Shown in pieces: positions 37,601 through 45,797 of a stretch of DNA of 64,000 bases. This DNA is from CBDDGJ01 sp965199285. Its GTDB lineage: Bacteria; Pseudomonadota; Alphaproteobacteria; RS24. The notes beneath the pieces were generated by a model, which saw nothing but the letters and a program-made list of their open reading frames with translations, was not told the origin of the DNA and did not search any database. The translations under genes and the position numbers were made by a program. The stretch's first letter is position 1. Each line of letters opens with the position of its first letter. The DNA is taken from the NCBI GenBank assembly GCA_965199285.1, contig OZ240687.1, forward strand, positions 1 through 64,000. The letters are read 5' to 3'.

Positions 37601-37792
37601 AGCGCCAATGATTTTATCAGCGCCAATGAAAATGGTGGCAATACGACTCTTACCATTGATGCAAATGGTGCAAATACTACGAATGTTGATGATGTGACAA
37701 TCACGCTTACCGGTGTCACCGGCATTATTGCTTCGGGCGATGATCTTACCGCTGACTTTATCAGCAATAATCTTGTTCTCGATGTGGTTTAA
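34685..37792 (+). CDS. large RTX surface protein with Ig-like and DUF285 repeats
   Basis: This 1035-residue modular protein has several parts. The N-terminal region contains a lipobox-like LLALAACGGGG (about residues 65-75) and a Thr-rich linker. Three cadherin/He_PIG-like beta modules follow (about 90-380; APTVANPVADQSA, ISGTPTNS). Then come 13 full 25-residue DUF285 repeats (about 465-800) of the type FNQDIGNWDVS-VT-M--MF. The C-terminus has RTX nonapeptides (GGDDTLTGGSAADFIYGG) and an ITDFTSG...LDIS segment, typical of calcium-binding proteins exported by type I secretion. It is most likely a surface adhesin or matrix protein. Both a lipobox and an RTX tail are odd together; the true start could be the internal ATG at MPHYELDKK. 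No secretion genes are adjacent. Confidence 0.82.
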   Translation: MGIFSARFESGFFVRIRHEEGAGSGAHMPHYELDKKPLSLLAVSKMLKDNWRGTTSPLLSTVSLLALAACGGGGGGGTTTTTTTTPTNAAPTVANAIADQTIAEDSAFSFVVPANSFADTDADDTLAYTATGLPDWASFNATTRTISGTPTNSAVGTSTVTVTASDGTANVSDMFDITVTNTNDAPTVANPVADQSATTGTAFSVTIPVTTFDDVDVGDIFTLSIDGLPAWASADISAGTISGTPTNSDVGTSTVTITITDTARSSVSDSFDITVARTNTAPTVANPVADQSATAGAAFSFTIPANSFADVDMGDTLTISAGDLPDWASFDAATRTISGTPTNSDSGTVTITITATDAAGSTVSDSFDIVIDPTAEAAAALTAVLEDSASAGGGNNADGAAITAAQLSDITSGVNEFILSRYQTAIANEANFSNPPTVAEVEAIIAEQSANLSRLYENGTGLPADISGMDTSRATDMSYMFLDAAGFNQAIGNWNVSNVTDMKSMFGNASAFDQNIGNWNVSNVTDMNSMFFFAGAFDQNIGGWTVSNVTDMSQMFEGADDFNQNIGGWTVSNVTNMDSMFSRASAFDQDIGGWTVSSVTNMSEMFEGASAFNQDIGNWNVSSVTNMSEMFNGASAFNQDIGDWRVGNVTDMREMFSGASVFNQDIGDWDVSAVTNMSAMFFNASAFNQDISDWDVSAVTFMSLMFDGATAFNQNIGNWRVGNVTDMRGMFDGATAFNQNIGTWDVGNVTDMRGMFSGADAFNQDIGNWDVGSVTTMRGMFNSADAFNQNLGAWDVSSVTDMRQIFDGASALSTDNFDKTLAGWADIETADGETALQNNVDLEAIAPDHSNATARQYLLDSYNWTIGSTAVASVQQGANDAGDTLDRSAEATAQTIHGLGGDDTLTGGSAADFIYGGAGDDMLTGGAGADIFHYLFTNGGADTITDFTSGAGGDRLDISYLLDGFGNAAYGTSANDFISANENGGNTTLTIDANGANTTNVDDVTITLTGVTGIIASGDDLTADFISNNLVLDVV

Positions 37793-37793
37793 G

Positions 37794-37912
37794 AGCATAT
37801 CTAGGAAAAGTGCACTTTTATAATAAGTTCTGGCACTTTTCCGCCCGAGATATGCGTAAAAAAACAGCTTAGCGCATGTCTGATGAACCAACATATAAGT
37901 GACACGCGCTAA
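37794..37912. repeat. dispersed double-hairpin repeat, copy A
   Basis: About 119 bp. The first hairpin has arms GCATATCT...AGATATGC and GGAAAAGTGC...GCACTTTTCC. The second is CTTAGCGCATGTC...GACACGCGCTAAG, with one mismatch. It begins right after the RTX gene stop. A related copy lies at 61453-61586 and a fragment at 40894-40928. Confidence 0.85.
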
Positions 37913-37945
37913 GGGCGAAGATAAGGGCTAAGAATCGCAATGCTT

Positions 37946-37974
37946 ATCCCGCAACAGTTTTATTGTTGCGGGAT
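37946..37974. terminator. perfect 11-bp hairpin between convergent genes
   Basis: ATCCCGCAACA (37946-37956) and TGTTGCGGGAT (37964-37974) with a 7-base loop, just past the icd stop. Its position between convergent genes suggests a shared terminator. No T-tract follows on either strand, so this is uncertain. Confidence 0.4.
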
Positions 37975-37978
37975 TATG

Positions 37979-39193
37979 TTAGCTCATTTCTTTTTGCAGG
38001 TTTTCGTCGAGCTTATCGAGGAAGCCTTGCGTGGAGAGCCAATCTTGTTGCGCGCCGACCAGTAAAGCAAGGTCTTTGGTCATATAGCCGCTTTCGACTG
38101 TTTTTACGCACACTTTTTCTAACCTCTGAGCGAAATCGGCGAGCGCTTTATTATCATCCAAAACCGCCCGCTTTGCGAGGCCTCGCGTCCATGCAAAAAT
38201 CGAGGCGATTGAATTGGTGGAGGTTTCTTCACCCCTTTGATGGGCGCGATAATGGCGGGTCACCGTGCCATGCGCGGCTTCGGCTTCGGCGGTTTTGCCA
38301 TCCGGCGTGAGCAGAACCGAGGTCATCAACCCCAAAGAGCCAAAGCCTTGCGCCACTGTATCTGACTGCACATCGCCATCATAATTTTTACACGCCCAGA
38401 TAAATTGCCCTGACCATTTAAGCGCGCACGCAACCATATCATCAATCAGCCGGTGTTCATATTCAATACCAACCTTATCAAATTGGTCTTTGAACTCGGC
38501 CTCATAAACCTCTTCAAACAAATCCTTAAACCGCCCATCATAGGCTTTAAGAATCGTGTTTTTGGTGGAAAGATAAACCGGCCATTTGCGATCCAGCCCA
38601 TAATTCATACAGGCACGGGCAAAATCGCGAATACTGTCATCAAGATTATACATGCTCATGGCAATGCCACTGCCGGGAAAATTGAACACTTCCTCTTCAA
38701 GGCTTTCGCTGCCATCTTCGCTTTCCCATTTAATTGAGAGCTTGCCCTTACCCGGTACGAGAAAATCGGTTGCCCGATATTGATCGCCAAATGCATGCCT
38801 GCCGATAACGATAGGGTCTGTCCAGCCCGGTACGAGACGTGGCACATTGCGGCAGATAATCGGCTCACGAAACACCGTGCCACCCAAAATATTACGAATA
38901 GTACCATTGGGGGACTTCCACATTTTTTTCAAGCCAAATTCTTCCACCCGCGCTTCATCCGGTGTGATGGTGGCGCATTTCACCCCCACCCCATATTGTT
39001 TAATCGCTTCTGCCGCATCAATGGTGATCTGATCATCCGTATCATCACGCGCCTCGATACCCAAATCATAATATTTAAGGTCAATATCCAAATAAGGGTG
39101 AATGAGCTTATCCTTAATCAGCTGCCATATGATCCGCGTCATTTCATCGCCATCAAGCTCCACAACCGGATTTTCAACTTTGATTTTTGTCAT
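37979..39193 (-). CDS. icd: NADP-dependent isocitrate dehydrogenase
   Basis: The protein is 404 residues and belongs to the eukaryote-like dimeric type II NADP-IDH, as is usual in alphaproteobacteria. It converts isocitrate to 2-oxoglutarate in the TCA cycle. Diagnostic segments are VVELDGDEMTRIIW at the N-terminus, SPNGTIRNILGGTVFREPI (substrate serine), YDGDVQSDTVAQGFGSLGLM and AEAAHGTVTRHYR. I choose ATG 39193 with AAGG upstream rather than GTG 39199. It is divergent from trmJ. Confidence 0.97.
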   Translation of the reverse strand: MTKIKVENPVVELDGDEMTRIIWQLIKDKLIHPYLDIDLKYYDLGIEARDDTDDQITIDAAEAIKQYGVGVKCATITPDEARVEEFGLKKMWKSPNGTIRNILGGTVFREPIICRNVPRLVPGWTDPIVIGRHAFGDQYRATDFLVPGKGKLSIKWESEDGSESLEEEVFNFPGSGIAMSMYNLDDSIRDFARACMNYGLDRKWPVYLSTKNTILKAYDGRFKDLFEEVYEAEFKDQFDKVGIEYEHRLIDDMVACALKWSGQFIWACKNYDGDVQSDTVAQGFGSLGLMTSVLLTPDGKTAEAEAAHGTVTRHYRAHQRGEETSTNSIASIFAWTRGLAKRAVLDDNKALADFAQRLEKVCVKTVESGYMTKDLALLVGAQQDWLSTQGFLDKLDENLQKEMS

Positions 39194-39267
39194 TTTCACA
39201 CCTTGCTTTTTATTTATGTATTCGGCTAAACCTATAGCAAATAGATGATAGAGATAAAACCCCTTTC

Positions 39268-40110
39268 ATGCCGAAAAACGATTTAGCAATTATTTTAATT
39301 GGCGCGCAATTAGGCGAGAATATTGGTACCGCCGCCCGCGCCATGCTTAATTTCGGGCTTGCCGAATTGCGCCTCGTGCGGCCGCGCCCCGATTGGCAGT
39401 TAGACCGCGCCCTTAAAGCCTCTGCCGGCGCGGAGGCTTTAATCGAAAACCGGCGGGAGTTTGAGACCACGAAAGAGGCGATTTGTGACCTCACCTATGT
39501 GGTTGCGACAACCGCCCGTTTAAGAGATATGGTAAAGCCGGTTTACACGCCGCAAGCCGCGATTGCAGAAATTCGCAAAATCGAGCGCGCGCCAAACGGC
39601 CGTGCGGGCATCTTATTTGGACCAGAACGTAGCGGGCTCGATAATAATGATATTTCACTGGCCGATGCACTATGTCGGGTACCGCTTAATCCAGCATTTT
39701 CATCGCTTAATCTGGCGCAAGCGGTTTTGCTGATCGCTTATGAATATTTTCAATCGAAAGACGAGACCGCCGCCCAGCGCTTGCCAATGGCGGATACGCG
39801 CCCGGCCCGGCGCGATGAGCTTACCCATATGTTTGCGCATTTTGAAGCGGCCCTTGACGCATCGGGGTTTTTGGAGCCGCCAGAGAAAAAGCCCGCCATG
39901 ATTCGCAATTTACGCAATATGTTTCACCGCGCTGCCCTTACCGAACAGGATATTCGGACATTTCGAGGCGTTATTAACGCCTTATTACGGTGGCCGCGTG
40001 AATTACAGGACGAAGTGGTGAAGCCGCGCCTTGCCGAGATTTCACGTGGAAGCCCTGATCCAGCAAAATCAGAACAAAAAAAGGGGCAAAAAAAAGATGA
40101 AAAAGCGTAA
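39268..40110 (+). CDS. trmJ: tRNA (cytidine/uridine-2'-O-)-methyltransferase TrmJ-like
   Basis: This 280-residue SPOUT methyltransferase has the three family motifs: GENIGTAARAMLNFG, GRAGILFGPERSGL and NPAFSSLNLAQAVLL, which form the trefoil knot that binds S-adenosylmethionine. TrmJ 2'-O-methylates position 32 of several tRNAs. The C-terminal extension is basic and Lys-rich. A strong rpsD promoter starts within 20 bases of the stop. Confidence 0.9.
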   Translation: MPKNDLAIILIGAQLGENIGTAARAMLNFGLAELRLVRPRPDWQLDRALKASAGAEALIENRREFETTKEAICDLTYVVATTARLRDMVKPVYTPQAAIAEIRKIERAPNGRAGILFGPERSGLDNNDISLADALCRVPLNPAFSSLNLAQAVLLIAYEYFQSKDETAAQRLPMADTRPARRDELTHMFAHFEAALDASGFLEPPEKKPAMIRNLRNMFHRAALTEQDIRTFRGVINALLRWPRELQDEVVKPRLAEISRGSPDPAKSEQKKGQKKDEKA

Positions 40111-40118
40111 AAAGCCAT

Positions 40119-40146
40119 TTGACAAAGGCGGCGGGATGACTATATT
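40119..40146 (+). promoter_or_regulatory. rpsD promoter
   Basis: TTGACA (40119-40124), 16 bases, TATATT (40141-40146): a near-consensus sigma70-type promoter about 35 bases before the rpsD start, as expected for a ribosomal protein gene. Confidence 0.75.
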
Positions 40147-40179
40147 CGCCGCAAATTAGATAATGATAGGGGTAACCGC

Positions 40180-40800
40180 ATGAGTAAGCGGATAAGTGCA
40201 AAATATAAAATCGACCGGCGCATGGGCGAAAATGTATGGGGTCGCCCCAAAAGCCCGATTAATCGCCGTGATTATGGTCCTGGTGAGCATGGCCAGCGTC
40301 GCCGCGCCAAATTGTCTGACTTTGGCTTGCAGCTGCGCGCCAAGCAAAAGCTGAAAGGCTATTATGGCAATATCACCGAAAAGCAATTTAAGCGCACTTA
40401 TAAAGAAGCGCAGCGGCAAAAGGGCGATACGTCTGAAAACCTAATCGGGCTGTTGGAGCAACGGCTTGATGCGGTGATCTATCGCGCCAAATTTGTACCA
40501 ACCGTATTTGCGGCGCGGCAATTTATCAATCATGGTCACATTTTGGTAAATGGGGTGCGCTGCAATATTCCAAGCCGGCGGCTAAAAATTGGTGATGTGG
40601 TTGAGGTGCGCGAAAAATCACGCACAATGGGTCTGGTGCTTGAAGCCCTGCAAAGCGCCGAACGGGATGTGCCGGATTATCTGGATGTTGACCATAATAA
40701 ACTTACGGCAGCGATTTCGCGCATTCCAAGTCTGGAAGATGTGCCTTATCCGGTACGGATGGAACCAAACCTCGTGATCGAATTTTATTCTCGCAATTAG
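40180..40800 (+). CDS. rpsD: 30S ribosomal protein S4
   Basis: S4 (206 residues) is a primary 16S rRNA binding protein. It has the N-terminal KYKIDRRMGENVWGR in the zinc-free form without the cysteines of the C+ paralogue, a DYGPGEHGQRRRAKLSDFGLQL segment and the S4 RNA-binding domain (ARQFINHGHILVNG). It is transcribed alone from its own promoter, as usual in alphaproteobacteria. Confidence 0.98.
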   Translation: MSKRISAKYKIDRRMGENVWGRPKSPINRRDYGPGEHGQRRRAKLSDFGLQLRAKQKLKGYYGNITEKQFKRTYKEAQRQKGDTSENLIGLLEQRLDAVIYRAKFVPTVFAARQFINHGHILVNGVRCNIPSRRLKIGDVVEVREKSRTMGLVLEALQSAERDVPDYLDVDHNKLTAAISRIPSLEDVPYPVRMEPNLVIEFYSRN

Positions 40801-40893
40801 GATTTTCTGTCGCGCAATAGACACTACGCGCGATCATCACTCATATCATACTATTCTTGCCTGTGTGTAATAGTCGATTTCGTTCGTTTTCCT

Positions 40894-40928
40894 AAAGCAT
40901 GCTCAGGGAAAGTGCAATTTTATTATGT
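40894..40928 (+). repeat. degenerate fragment of the dispersed hairpin repeat
   Basis: AAGCATGCTCAGGGAAAGTG followed by CAATTTTATTATGTG closely resembles the first half of the repeats at 37794 and 61453, but the returning arm is missing. It lies in the rpsD-lysR gap. Confidence 0.5.
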
Positions 40929-41020
40929 GAAACTAATTTTCATCTATTATATATGTTTTGCGCAATACCTTATTTGCAAATTTGCAGGTATTATGCTAAT
41001 CTTAATTGGTGAGCATAAAT

Positions 41021-41980
41021 ATGACAAGCACCCCTTCCAGCATAAATCTAGGAAACCCAGAACAAGCGGCGCGGCCGCATATTATTCGTGATTTTGATTG
41101 GGATGATTTACGGTTTTTCTTAGCGGTGGCGGCGGCAGGCAGTCTGTCGGGAGCGGCGCGCGAACTGCATGTCAACACAACAACCGTGTTGCGGCGGATT
41201 GGGCATTTAGAGGATAATTTATCCATTCGCTTGTTTGACCGTTCGCGTAATGGCTATCAATTGACGGCGGAAGGAACCCGCCTATTACAGGCGCTTGATC
41301 CGGTTGATCAGAAATTATCCTCCCTATTGCGGGATTTTGAGGCCAGTTCTGAAGGTCTATCTGGCAATGTTAAGCTCGCTCTGCCGGAAACGCTGGCTTT
41401 GCATTTATTAATACCGGCTTTGCCTGAATTTCACGCCAAGCACCAAAATATAGGGCTGGAGCTGGTGTTTGATACGCAGCTTACCGATGCGAAGCCTGTC
41501 CCGCGGATTATCAATAATTTGCGTGATGTTGATATTGCCATTCGGCTGGCGCGGCCAACGCAAGGCGATATGCTGATCCGCAAATTGGGGGATTTGCCTT
41601 ATGGGCTTTATGCGTCGGCAGATTATATTAAGACCCATGGCGGGCTTGTCGGCGATGATTTGAGCGGTCATCATATTATTGGTTTTTCTGAAGATGACCC
41701 GCCGCTTGGACCAGTATGGTGGATGTCGCATGCCACCCGCCATAGTGAAGTGGTGATACGCACAAGCAACGCGCTGGCACGCGCCGAGGCGGTGCGGCAA
41801 GGCATCGGGATTGCGGCTTTGCCGCGTCATATAGCAGAAAAAATAGATGGCTTGCAGTGCCTGGCCGATCATAAACGGATCGGGCAGTTAGAAATTTGGC
41901 TGCTTACGCGGAGCGATTTGGCGCAATTTTTGCATGTGCGAATGGTTATGGATTTTGTGATTGCGCAATTACGTCTTTAA
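41021..41980 (+). CDS. LysR-family transcriptional regulator
   Basis: This 319-residue protein has an N-terminal winged helix (about residues 22-85: DDLRFFLAVAAAGSLSGAARELHVNTTTVLRRI, in which the recognition helix is clear) and a C-terminal type 2 periplasmic-binding-like effector domain (about 105-310). An unusual 20-residue polar leader precedes the domain. GGTGAG lies eight bases before ATG 41021. Neighbours are rpsD and the leuA leader, both unrelated in promoter direction, so the target is not evident. LysR proteins often act on adjacent genes, but leuA has its own leader; regulation of leuA would be a guess. Confidence 0.9.
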   Translation: MTSTPSSINLGNPEQAARPHIIRDFDWDDLRFFLAVAAAGSLSGAARELHVNTTTVLRRIGHLEDNLSIRLFDRSRNGYQLTAEGTRLLQALDPVDQKLSSLLRDFEASSEGLSGNVKLALPETLALHLLIPALPEFHAKHQNIGLELVFDTQLTDAKPVPRIINNLRDVDIAIRLARPTQGDMLIRKLGDLPYGLYASADYIKTHGGLVGDDLSGHHIIGFSEDDPPLGPVWWMSHATRHSEVVIRTSNALARAEAVRQGIGIAALPRHIAEKIDGLQCLADHKRIGQLEIWLLTRSDLAQFLHVRMVMDFVIAQLRL

Positions 41981-41997
41981 GCGCTTACAAAAATGGC

Positions 41998-42026
41998 TTG
42001 CTTAATTATCCCGACTTAGATAAATA
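41998..42026 (+). promoter_or_regulatory. candidate promoter of leu leader-leuA
   Basis: TTGCTT (41998-42003), 17 bases, TAAATA (42021-42026), about 27 bases before the leader peptide start. Confidence 0.45.
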
Positions 42027-42052
42027 AGTAATATTCATTAAGGATATAAAAT

Positions 42053-42178
42053 ATGATTGCTTTGTTATACTTACATTCGGCATCTGCTATGCGCTATAAG
42101 TCTGTGCGTCGTAAAGCTGCGCATGTGGGTGCATATGGGCAATCCCTTTTTCTAGCTGAACTCCTTATAAACCCCTGA
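42053..42178 (+). CDS. candidate leucine leader peptide of leuA
   Basis: This is a 41-residue open frame with AAGGA eight bases before its ATG. Its last third reads SLFLAELL, with leucine codons CTT, CTA, CTC and CTT close to the stop; two more leucines lie near the start. The stop codon lies inside the 5' arm of the CCCCTGA hairpin (42172-42211). A ribosome slowed at the leucine codons would sit against that hairpin, as expected for leucine-responsive attenuation upstream of leuA. Attenuators at leu genes are known in proteobacteria. That this is one is inference from codons, position and hairpin. Confidence 0.55.
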   Translation: MIALLYLHSASAMRYKSVRRKAAHVGAYGQSLFLAELLINP

Positions 42179-42211
42179 GGCAGGGTGCGGATGGCAGCAC
42201 GGTTTCAGGGG
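42172..42211 (+). promoter_or_regulatory. hairpin of putative leuA attenuator
   Basis: CCCCTGA (42172-42178) pairs with TCAGGGG (42205-42211); inside, GTGC pairs with GCAC. No T-tract follows, so this would be an antiterminator or translational element, not a simple terminator. Confidence 0.5.
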
Positions 42212-42262
42212 AAATTATGCAATGAGCCATTATAGGAAGTCAGTTTAGAAAGAGAGGATAAA

Positions 42263-43825
42263 ATGAGTAATCAAATGAAACAAGATAATCCTGAGCGTGT
42301 CATTATTTTTGATACCACTCTGCGCGATGGCGAACAATCGCCCGGCGCTTCGATGACGATAGAAGAAAAACTGCAAATCGCAGAAATTCTCGATGATATG
42401 GGGGTGGATGTGATTGAAGCTGGCTTTCCCATTGCTTCAAATGGTGATTTTGAATCGGTACGCGAAGTTGCAAAAATCGTCAAAAATGCGCAAGTTTGTG
42501 GGTTGGCGCGCGCTGGTATAAAAGATATTGAACGTGCGGGCGAAGCGGTGCGGGGAGCTCAAAATCCGCGTATTCATACATTTATTTCGACCAGCCCCGT
42601 GCATATGAAACATAAGCTGCAAATGCAGCCCGAAGATGTTGTCGAAGCGATTGCCGCCAGCGTAACGGCAGCCCGACGCTGGACAGATAATGTCGAATGG
42701 TCGCCGGAAGATGCAACCCGCACTGACCGTGATTTTCTATGTCGGGTTGTCGAGGTCGCGATAGCGAATGGCGCGCGGACGATTAATATCCCTGATACGG
42801 TTGGCTATACAGTGCCGGAAGAATATTTTGAGATCATCACCCTATTGCGCAATAATGTGCCGAATATTGATAAGGCGATTATATCAACCCATTGCCATAA
42901 TGATTTGGGGCTGGCAGTGGCAAATTCGCTGGCAGGTGTGCGGGCGGGGGCGCGGCAGGTCGAGTGTACGATCAATGGGCTTGGCGAACGCGCTGGCAAT
43001 GCTGCGCTTGAAGAAATTGTGATGGCGTTGAATGTGCGCGGCGATGTGATGCCGCAATGGACGAATATCGAAACCACAATGTTATCGCGGGCTTCAAAAC
43101 TGATTTCAGCGGTGACCGCGTTTCCGGTGCAATATAATAAAGCGATTGTCGGTAAAAATGCGTTTGCGCATGAAAGCGGTATTCATCAGGATGGGATGCT
43201 GAAAAACAATCAGACTTATGAGATTATGCAACCAGAGACAGTCGGCATATCTGAATCTGCCTTGGTGATGGGCAAGCATTCCGGCCGCCATGCGTTTCGA
43301 GAAAAAGCGCGTGAGCTAGGTTATGATTTGGGTGATAATCAGCTGCAAGATGCGTTTGGGCGTTTTAAGGATTTGGCGGATAAGAAAAAAGATATATTTG
43401 ATGATGATATTGTAGCCATATTGGATAATGAAATTTCAGAATCCGAAGAGGCGATAAAATTTATCTCTTTAGATGTGATTGCCGGTTCGAAACAACCGCA
43501 AAAGGCATGTCTGGTTTTGGAGATTGACGGTGAAACAATGGAAAGCGAGAGCACGGGCGATGGGCCTGTGGATGCTATTTTTAATGCGATTAAAGATATT
43601 GTTTCGCACCAAGCCGTGCTGGAATTATATCAAGTCCATGCGGTCACGCAAGGCACGGATGCGCAAGCTGAGGTAAGCGTAAAATTGCTTGAGAATAATA
43701 AATCTGTCATTGGTCGGGGCGCTGATACGGATACGCTGGTTGCATCTGTGCGGGCGTATATCAGTGCTTTGAATAAGCTCATGGTCAAGCGACAAAAAAC
43801 ACTGCCGGAACAAATGTCCGGGTAA
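42263..43825 (+). CDS. leuA: 2-isopropylmalate synthase
   Basis: LeuA (520 residues) condenses acetyl-CoA and 2-ketoisovalerate, the committed step of leucine synthesis. The N-terminal TIM barrel begins FDTTLRDGEQSPGASM, with the metal-binding HCHNDLGLAVANS near residue 210 and the NGLGERAGNAALEE motif. The C-terminal regulatory domain (about 390-510, ending GRGADTDTLVASV) binds leucine for feedback inhibition. GAGAGGA precedes the ATG. It is separated from mreB by only 12 bases. Confidence 0.97.
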   Translation: MSNQMKQDNPERVIIFDTTLRDGEQSPGASMTIEEKLQIAEILDDMGVDVIEAGFPIASNGDFESVREVAKIVKNAQVCGLARAGIKDIERAGEAVRGAQNPRIHTFISTSPVHMKHKLQMQPEDVVEAIAASVTAARRWTDNVEWSPEDATRTDRDFLCRVVEVAIANGARTINIPDTVGYTVPEEYFEIITLLRNNVPNIDKAIISTHCHNDLGLAVANSLAGVRAGARQVECTINGLGERAGNAALEEIVMALNVRGDVMPQWTNIETTMLSRASKLISAVTAFPVQYNKAIVGKNAFAHESGIHQDGMLKNNQTYEIMQPETVGISESALVMGKHSGRHAFREKARELGYDLGDNQLQDAFGRFKDLADKKKDIFDDDIVAILDNEISESEEAIKFISLDVIAGSKQPQKACLVLEIDGETMESESTGDGPVDAIFNAIKDIVSHQAVLELYQVHAVTQGTDAQAEVSVKLLENNKSVIGRGADTDTLVASVRAYISALNKLMVKRQKTLPEQMSG

Positions 43826-43837
43826 AGGGGAAAGAAT

Positions 43838-44878
43838 ATGTTTGGGTCTATTTTAGCGATATTTTCTGCCGATATGGCGATTGATTTGGGAACAGCCAAC
43901 ACGCTTGTCTATGTAAAGGGGCGCGGGATTGTTTTGAATGAACCATCTGTGGTTGCGATTTCAGAACAAGAAGGACGGCGAAAAGTATTGGCGGTTGGCG
44001 AGGAGGCAAAACTGATGCTTGGGCGCACACCGGGCAATATTATGGCGATCCGGCCGATGCGCGATGGGGTGATTGCCGATTTTGAAGTGACCGAAGAGAT
44101 GATTAAGCATTTTATTCGGAAAGTTCATAATCGTCGATCTTTTGCCAATCCGGAGATTGTTATTTGTGTGCCATCTGGAGCGACGGCGGTTGAGCGTCGT
44201 GCGATTCAAGATAGCGCCATTTCGGCGGGTGCACGCCGGGTCTATCTAATTGAGGAACCAATGGCAGCCGCCATCGGTGCTAATCTTCCCGTGTCAGAAC
44301 CACAGGGTTCTATGGTGGTTGATATTGGCGGTGGCACGACAGAAGTTGCGGTTTTATCCTTAGGCGGGATCGTGTATTCGCGTTCGGTACGGGTTGGCGG
44401 TGATATTATGGATGATGCGGTTATTGCGCATATTCGTAAACAACATAATTTGCTGCTCGGTGAATCAAGCGCGGAAGCGATTAAAAAGCAATATGGGGCT
44501 GCTAAATTATCGGATGAAAAAGCCAAAGAAGCGTTTAAAATTAAGGGGCGCGATTTGCGGGATGGCGTACCGCGCGAGATTGAAATTGCCGCTGGTGAAA
44601 TTGTCGAAGCCTTGGCGGAATCTGTTGCGGTCATCATTGAAGCGGTGCATACAGCGCTTGAGTCAACGCCACCAGAACTTGCGTCTGATATTGTCAATAA
44701 AGGGATTGTTTTAACTGGTGGCGGCGCTTTGCTGTGTAATCTCGATCAGGTACTTAAAGAAAAAATGGGACTTCCGGTAACCGTTGCGGATGAACCGCTT
44801 TCATGCGTAGCATTGGGAACAGGGCGTGCCCTTGAACATCTAAGCGCTATGAGACATGTATTGTCGATTGCATATTGA
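43838..44878 (+). CDS. mreB: rod shape-determining protein MreB
   Basis: MreB (346 residues) is the bacterial actin that guides lateral wall synthesis. It has the phosphate-1 loop IDLGTANTLVYVKG, the phosphate-2 loop VDIGGGTTEVAVLSLGG, the adenosine motif GIVLTGGGALL and the membrane-proximal hydrophobic N-terminus (MFGSILAIFS). It is the first gene of the elongasome run mreB-mreC-mreD-mrdA-rodA, with a GGGGAAAG ribosome site directly after leuA, so leucine synthesis and cell shape genes may share transcripts. Confidence 0.98.
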   Translation: MFGSILAIFSADMAIDLGTANTLVYVKGRGIVLNEPSVVAISEQEGRRKVLAVGEEAKLMLGRTPGNIMAIRPMRDGVIADFEVTEEMIKHFIRKVHNRRSFANPEIVICVPSGATAVERRAIQDSAISAGARRVYLIEEPMAAAIGANLPVSEPQGSMVVDIGGGTTEVAVLSLGGIVYSRSVRVGGDIMDDAVIAHIRKQHNLLLGESSAEAIKKQYGAAKLSDEKAKEAFKIKGRDLRDGVPREIEIAAGEIVEALAESVAVIIEAVHTALESTPPELASDIVNKGIVLTGGGALLCNLDQVLKEKMGLPVTVADEPLSCVALGTGRALEHLSAMRHVLSIAY

Positions 44879-44887
44879 TCAATGTAA

Positions 44888-45784
44888 ATGGGTTTAAAGG
44901 GGGGTAATTTGCGTCACTTTGAGACCTCTTTTGCGCGAAAGCGACCATTTTATTTTAATATTGTTGGTATTTCTTTTTTAGCTGCATTAATTGCGGGTAT
45001 TTTATTATTCATGATACCAAACCAAAGCCCTACGGTAGAAGCAGTGCGGCAAAATATATTAGATATTTTTGATCCGTTAACAGAAGTTTTGGCGGCTCCT
45101 GTCCGTGGGGTTCAAAATATTGTGCAAACCATTCGTGATGCCAGCCATGTTTATGAAAGCAACGAAGTTTTGAAAGCTGAGAATGAACGCTTGAAAAGTG
45201 AGAATATTATTTTGTCGCATTATCGACAGGTTCTTACGCGCTATGAGGCGTTACAAAAGATTTTACTACCTGATAATATAGATTATGTTGTTGCAAAAAT
45301 TACGGCTGATTTGCGTGGTTCATTTGTTCACACTTATATCAGTGATGCGGGAGCCGAAAATGGTCTGCGGTCTGGGCATGCCGCACTGGGGGAGAACGGA
45401 TTGATCGGGCGGGTTATTGCGCTAAGCGATCATTCTAGTCGGATTTTGCTTTTGACGGATTATAATAGCCATATCCCTATCATCATCGGCGATGAAAATA
45501 TTCGAGCGATTTTATCTGGCGATAATTCTTCTTATCCGGTCGTTCAATTTCAAGCTGAGGCGGCAAGGTTAGATGATGGTATGAAAGTTTTTTCATCCGG
45601 CGATGGCGGGGTGATTTTACCAGGTTTACCGATTGGGCATGTTTTTTATGATAATGAAGGTCAGCCGCGGGTTAAATTATTACAAAATCTTTCTGAGGTT
45701 GACTATATACGTATTTTGTTAACCAGGCCGATTTTACCTCCCGCGCGGGATATTGACATACCTACCGATTTGCAAGTTCAGTAA
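44888..45784 (+). CDS. mreC: rod shape-determining protein MreC
   Basis: MreC (298 residues) has one membrane helix (about 24-44), a coiled coil (about 88-120; VLKAENERLKSENIIL) and a periplasmic double beta-barrel domain (about 125-285). It links PBP2-RodA to MreB. The region GDGGVILPGLPIGHV is typical. It lies ten bases after mreB. Confidence 0.94.
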   Translation: MGLKGGNLRHFETSFARKRPFYFNIVGISFLAALIAGILLFMIPNQSPTVEAVRQNILDIFDPLTEVLAAPVRGVQNIVQTIRDASHVYESNEVLKAENERLKSENIILSHYRQVLTRYEALQKILLPDNIDYVVAKITADLRGSFVHTYISDAGAENGLRSGHAALGENGLIGRVIALSDHSSRILLLTDYNSHIPIIIGDENIRAILSGDNSSYPVVQFQAEAARLDDGMKVFSSGDGGVILPGLPIGHVFYDNEGQPRVKLLQNLSEVDYIRILLTRPILPPARDIDIPTDLQVQ

Positions 45785-45797
45785 TAGGATAAGCGTA

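Noticed and set aside
42172..42211. Possible SRP RNA core in the leuA leader (CAGG, GGAT, AGCA pieces)
   Set aside because: The stem between these pieces does not pair as required, and the region overlaps the leader peptide stop; a leucine-type leader explains it better.
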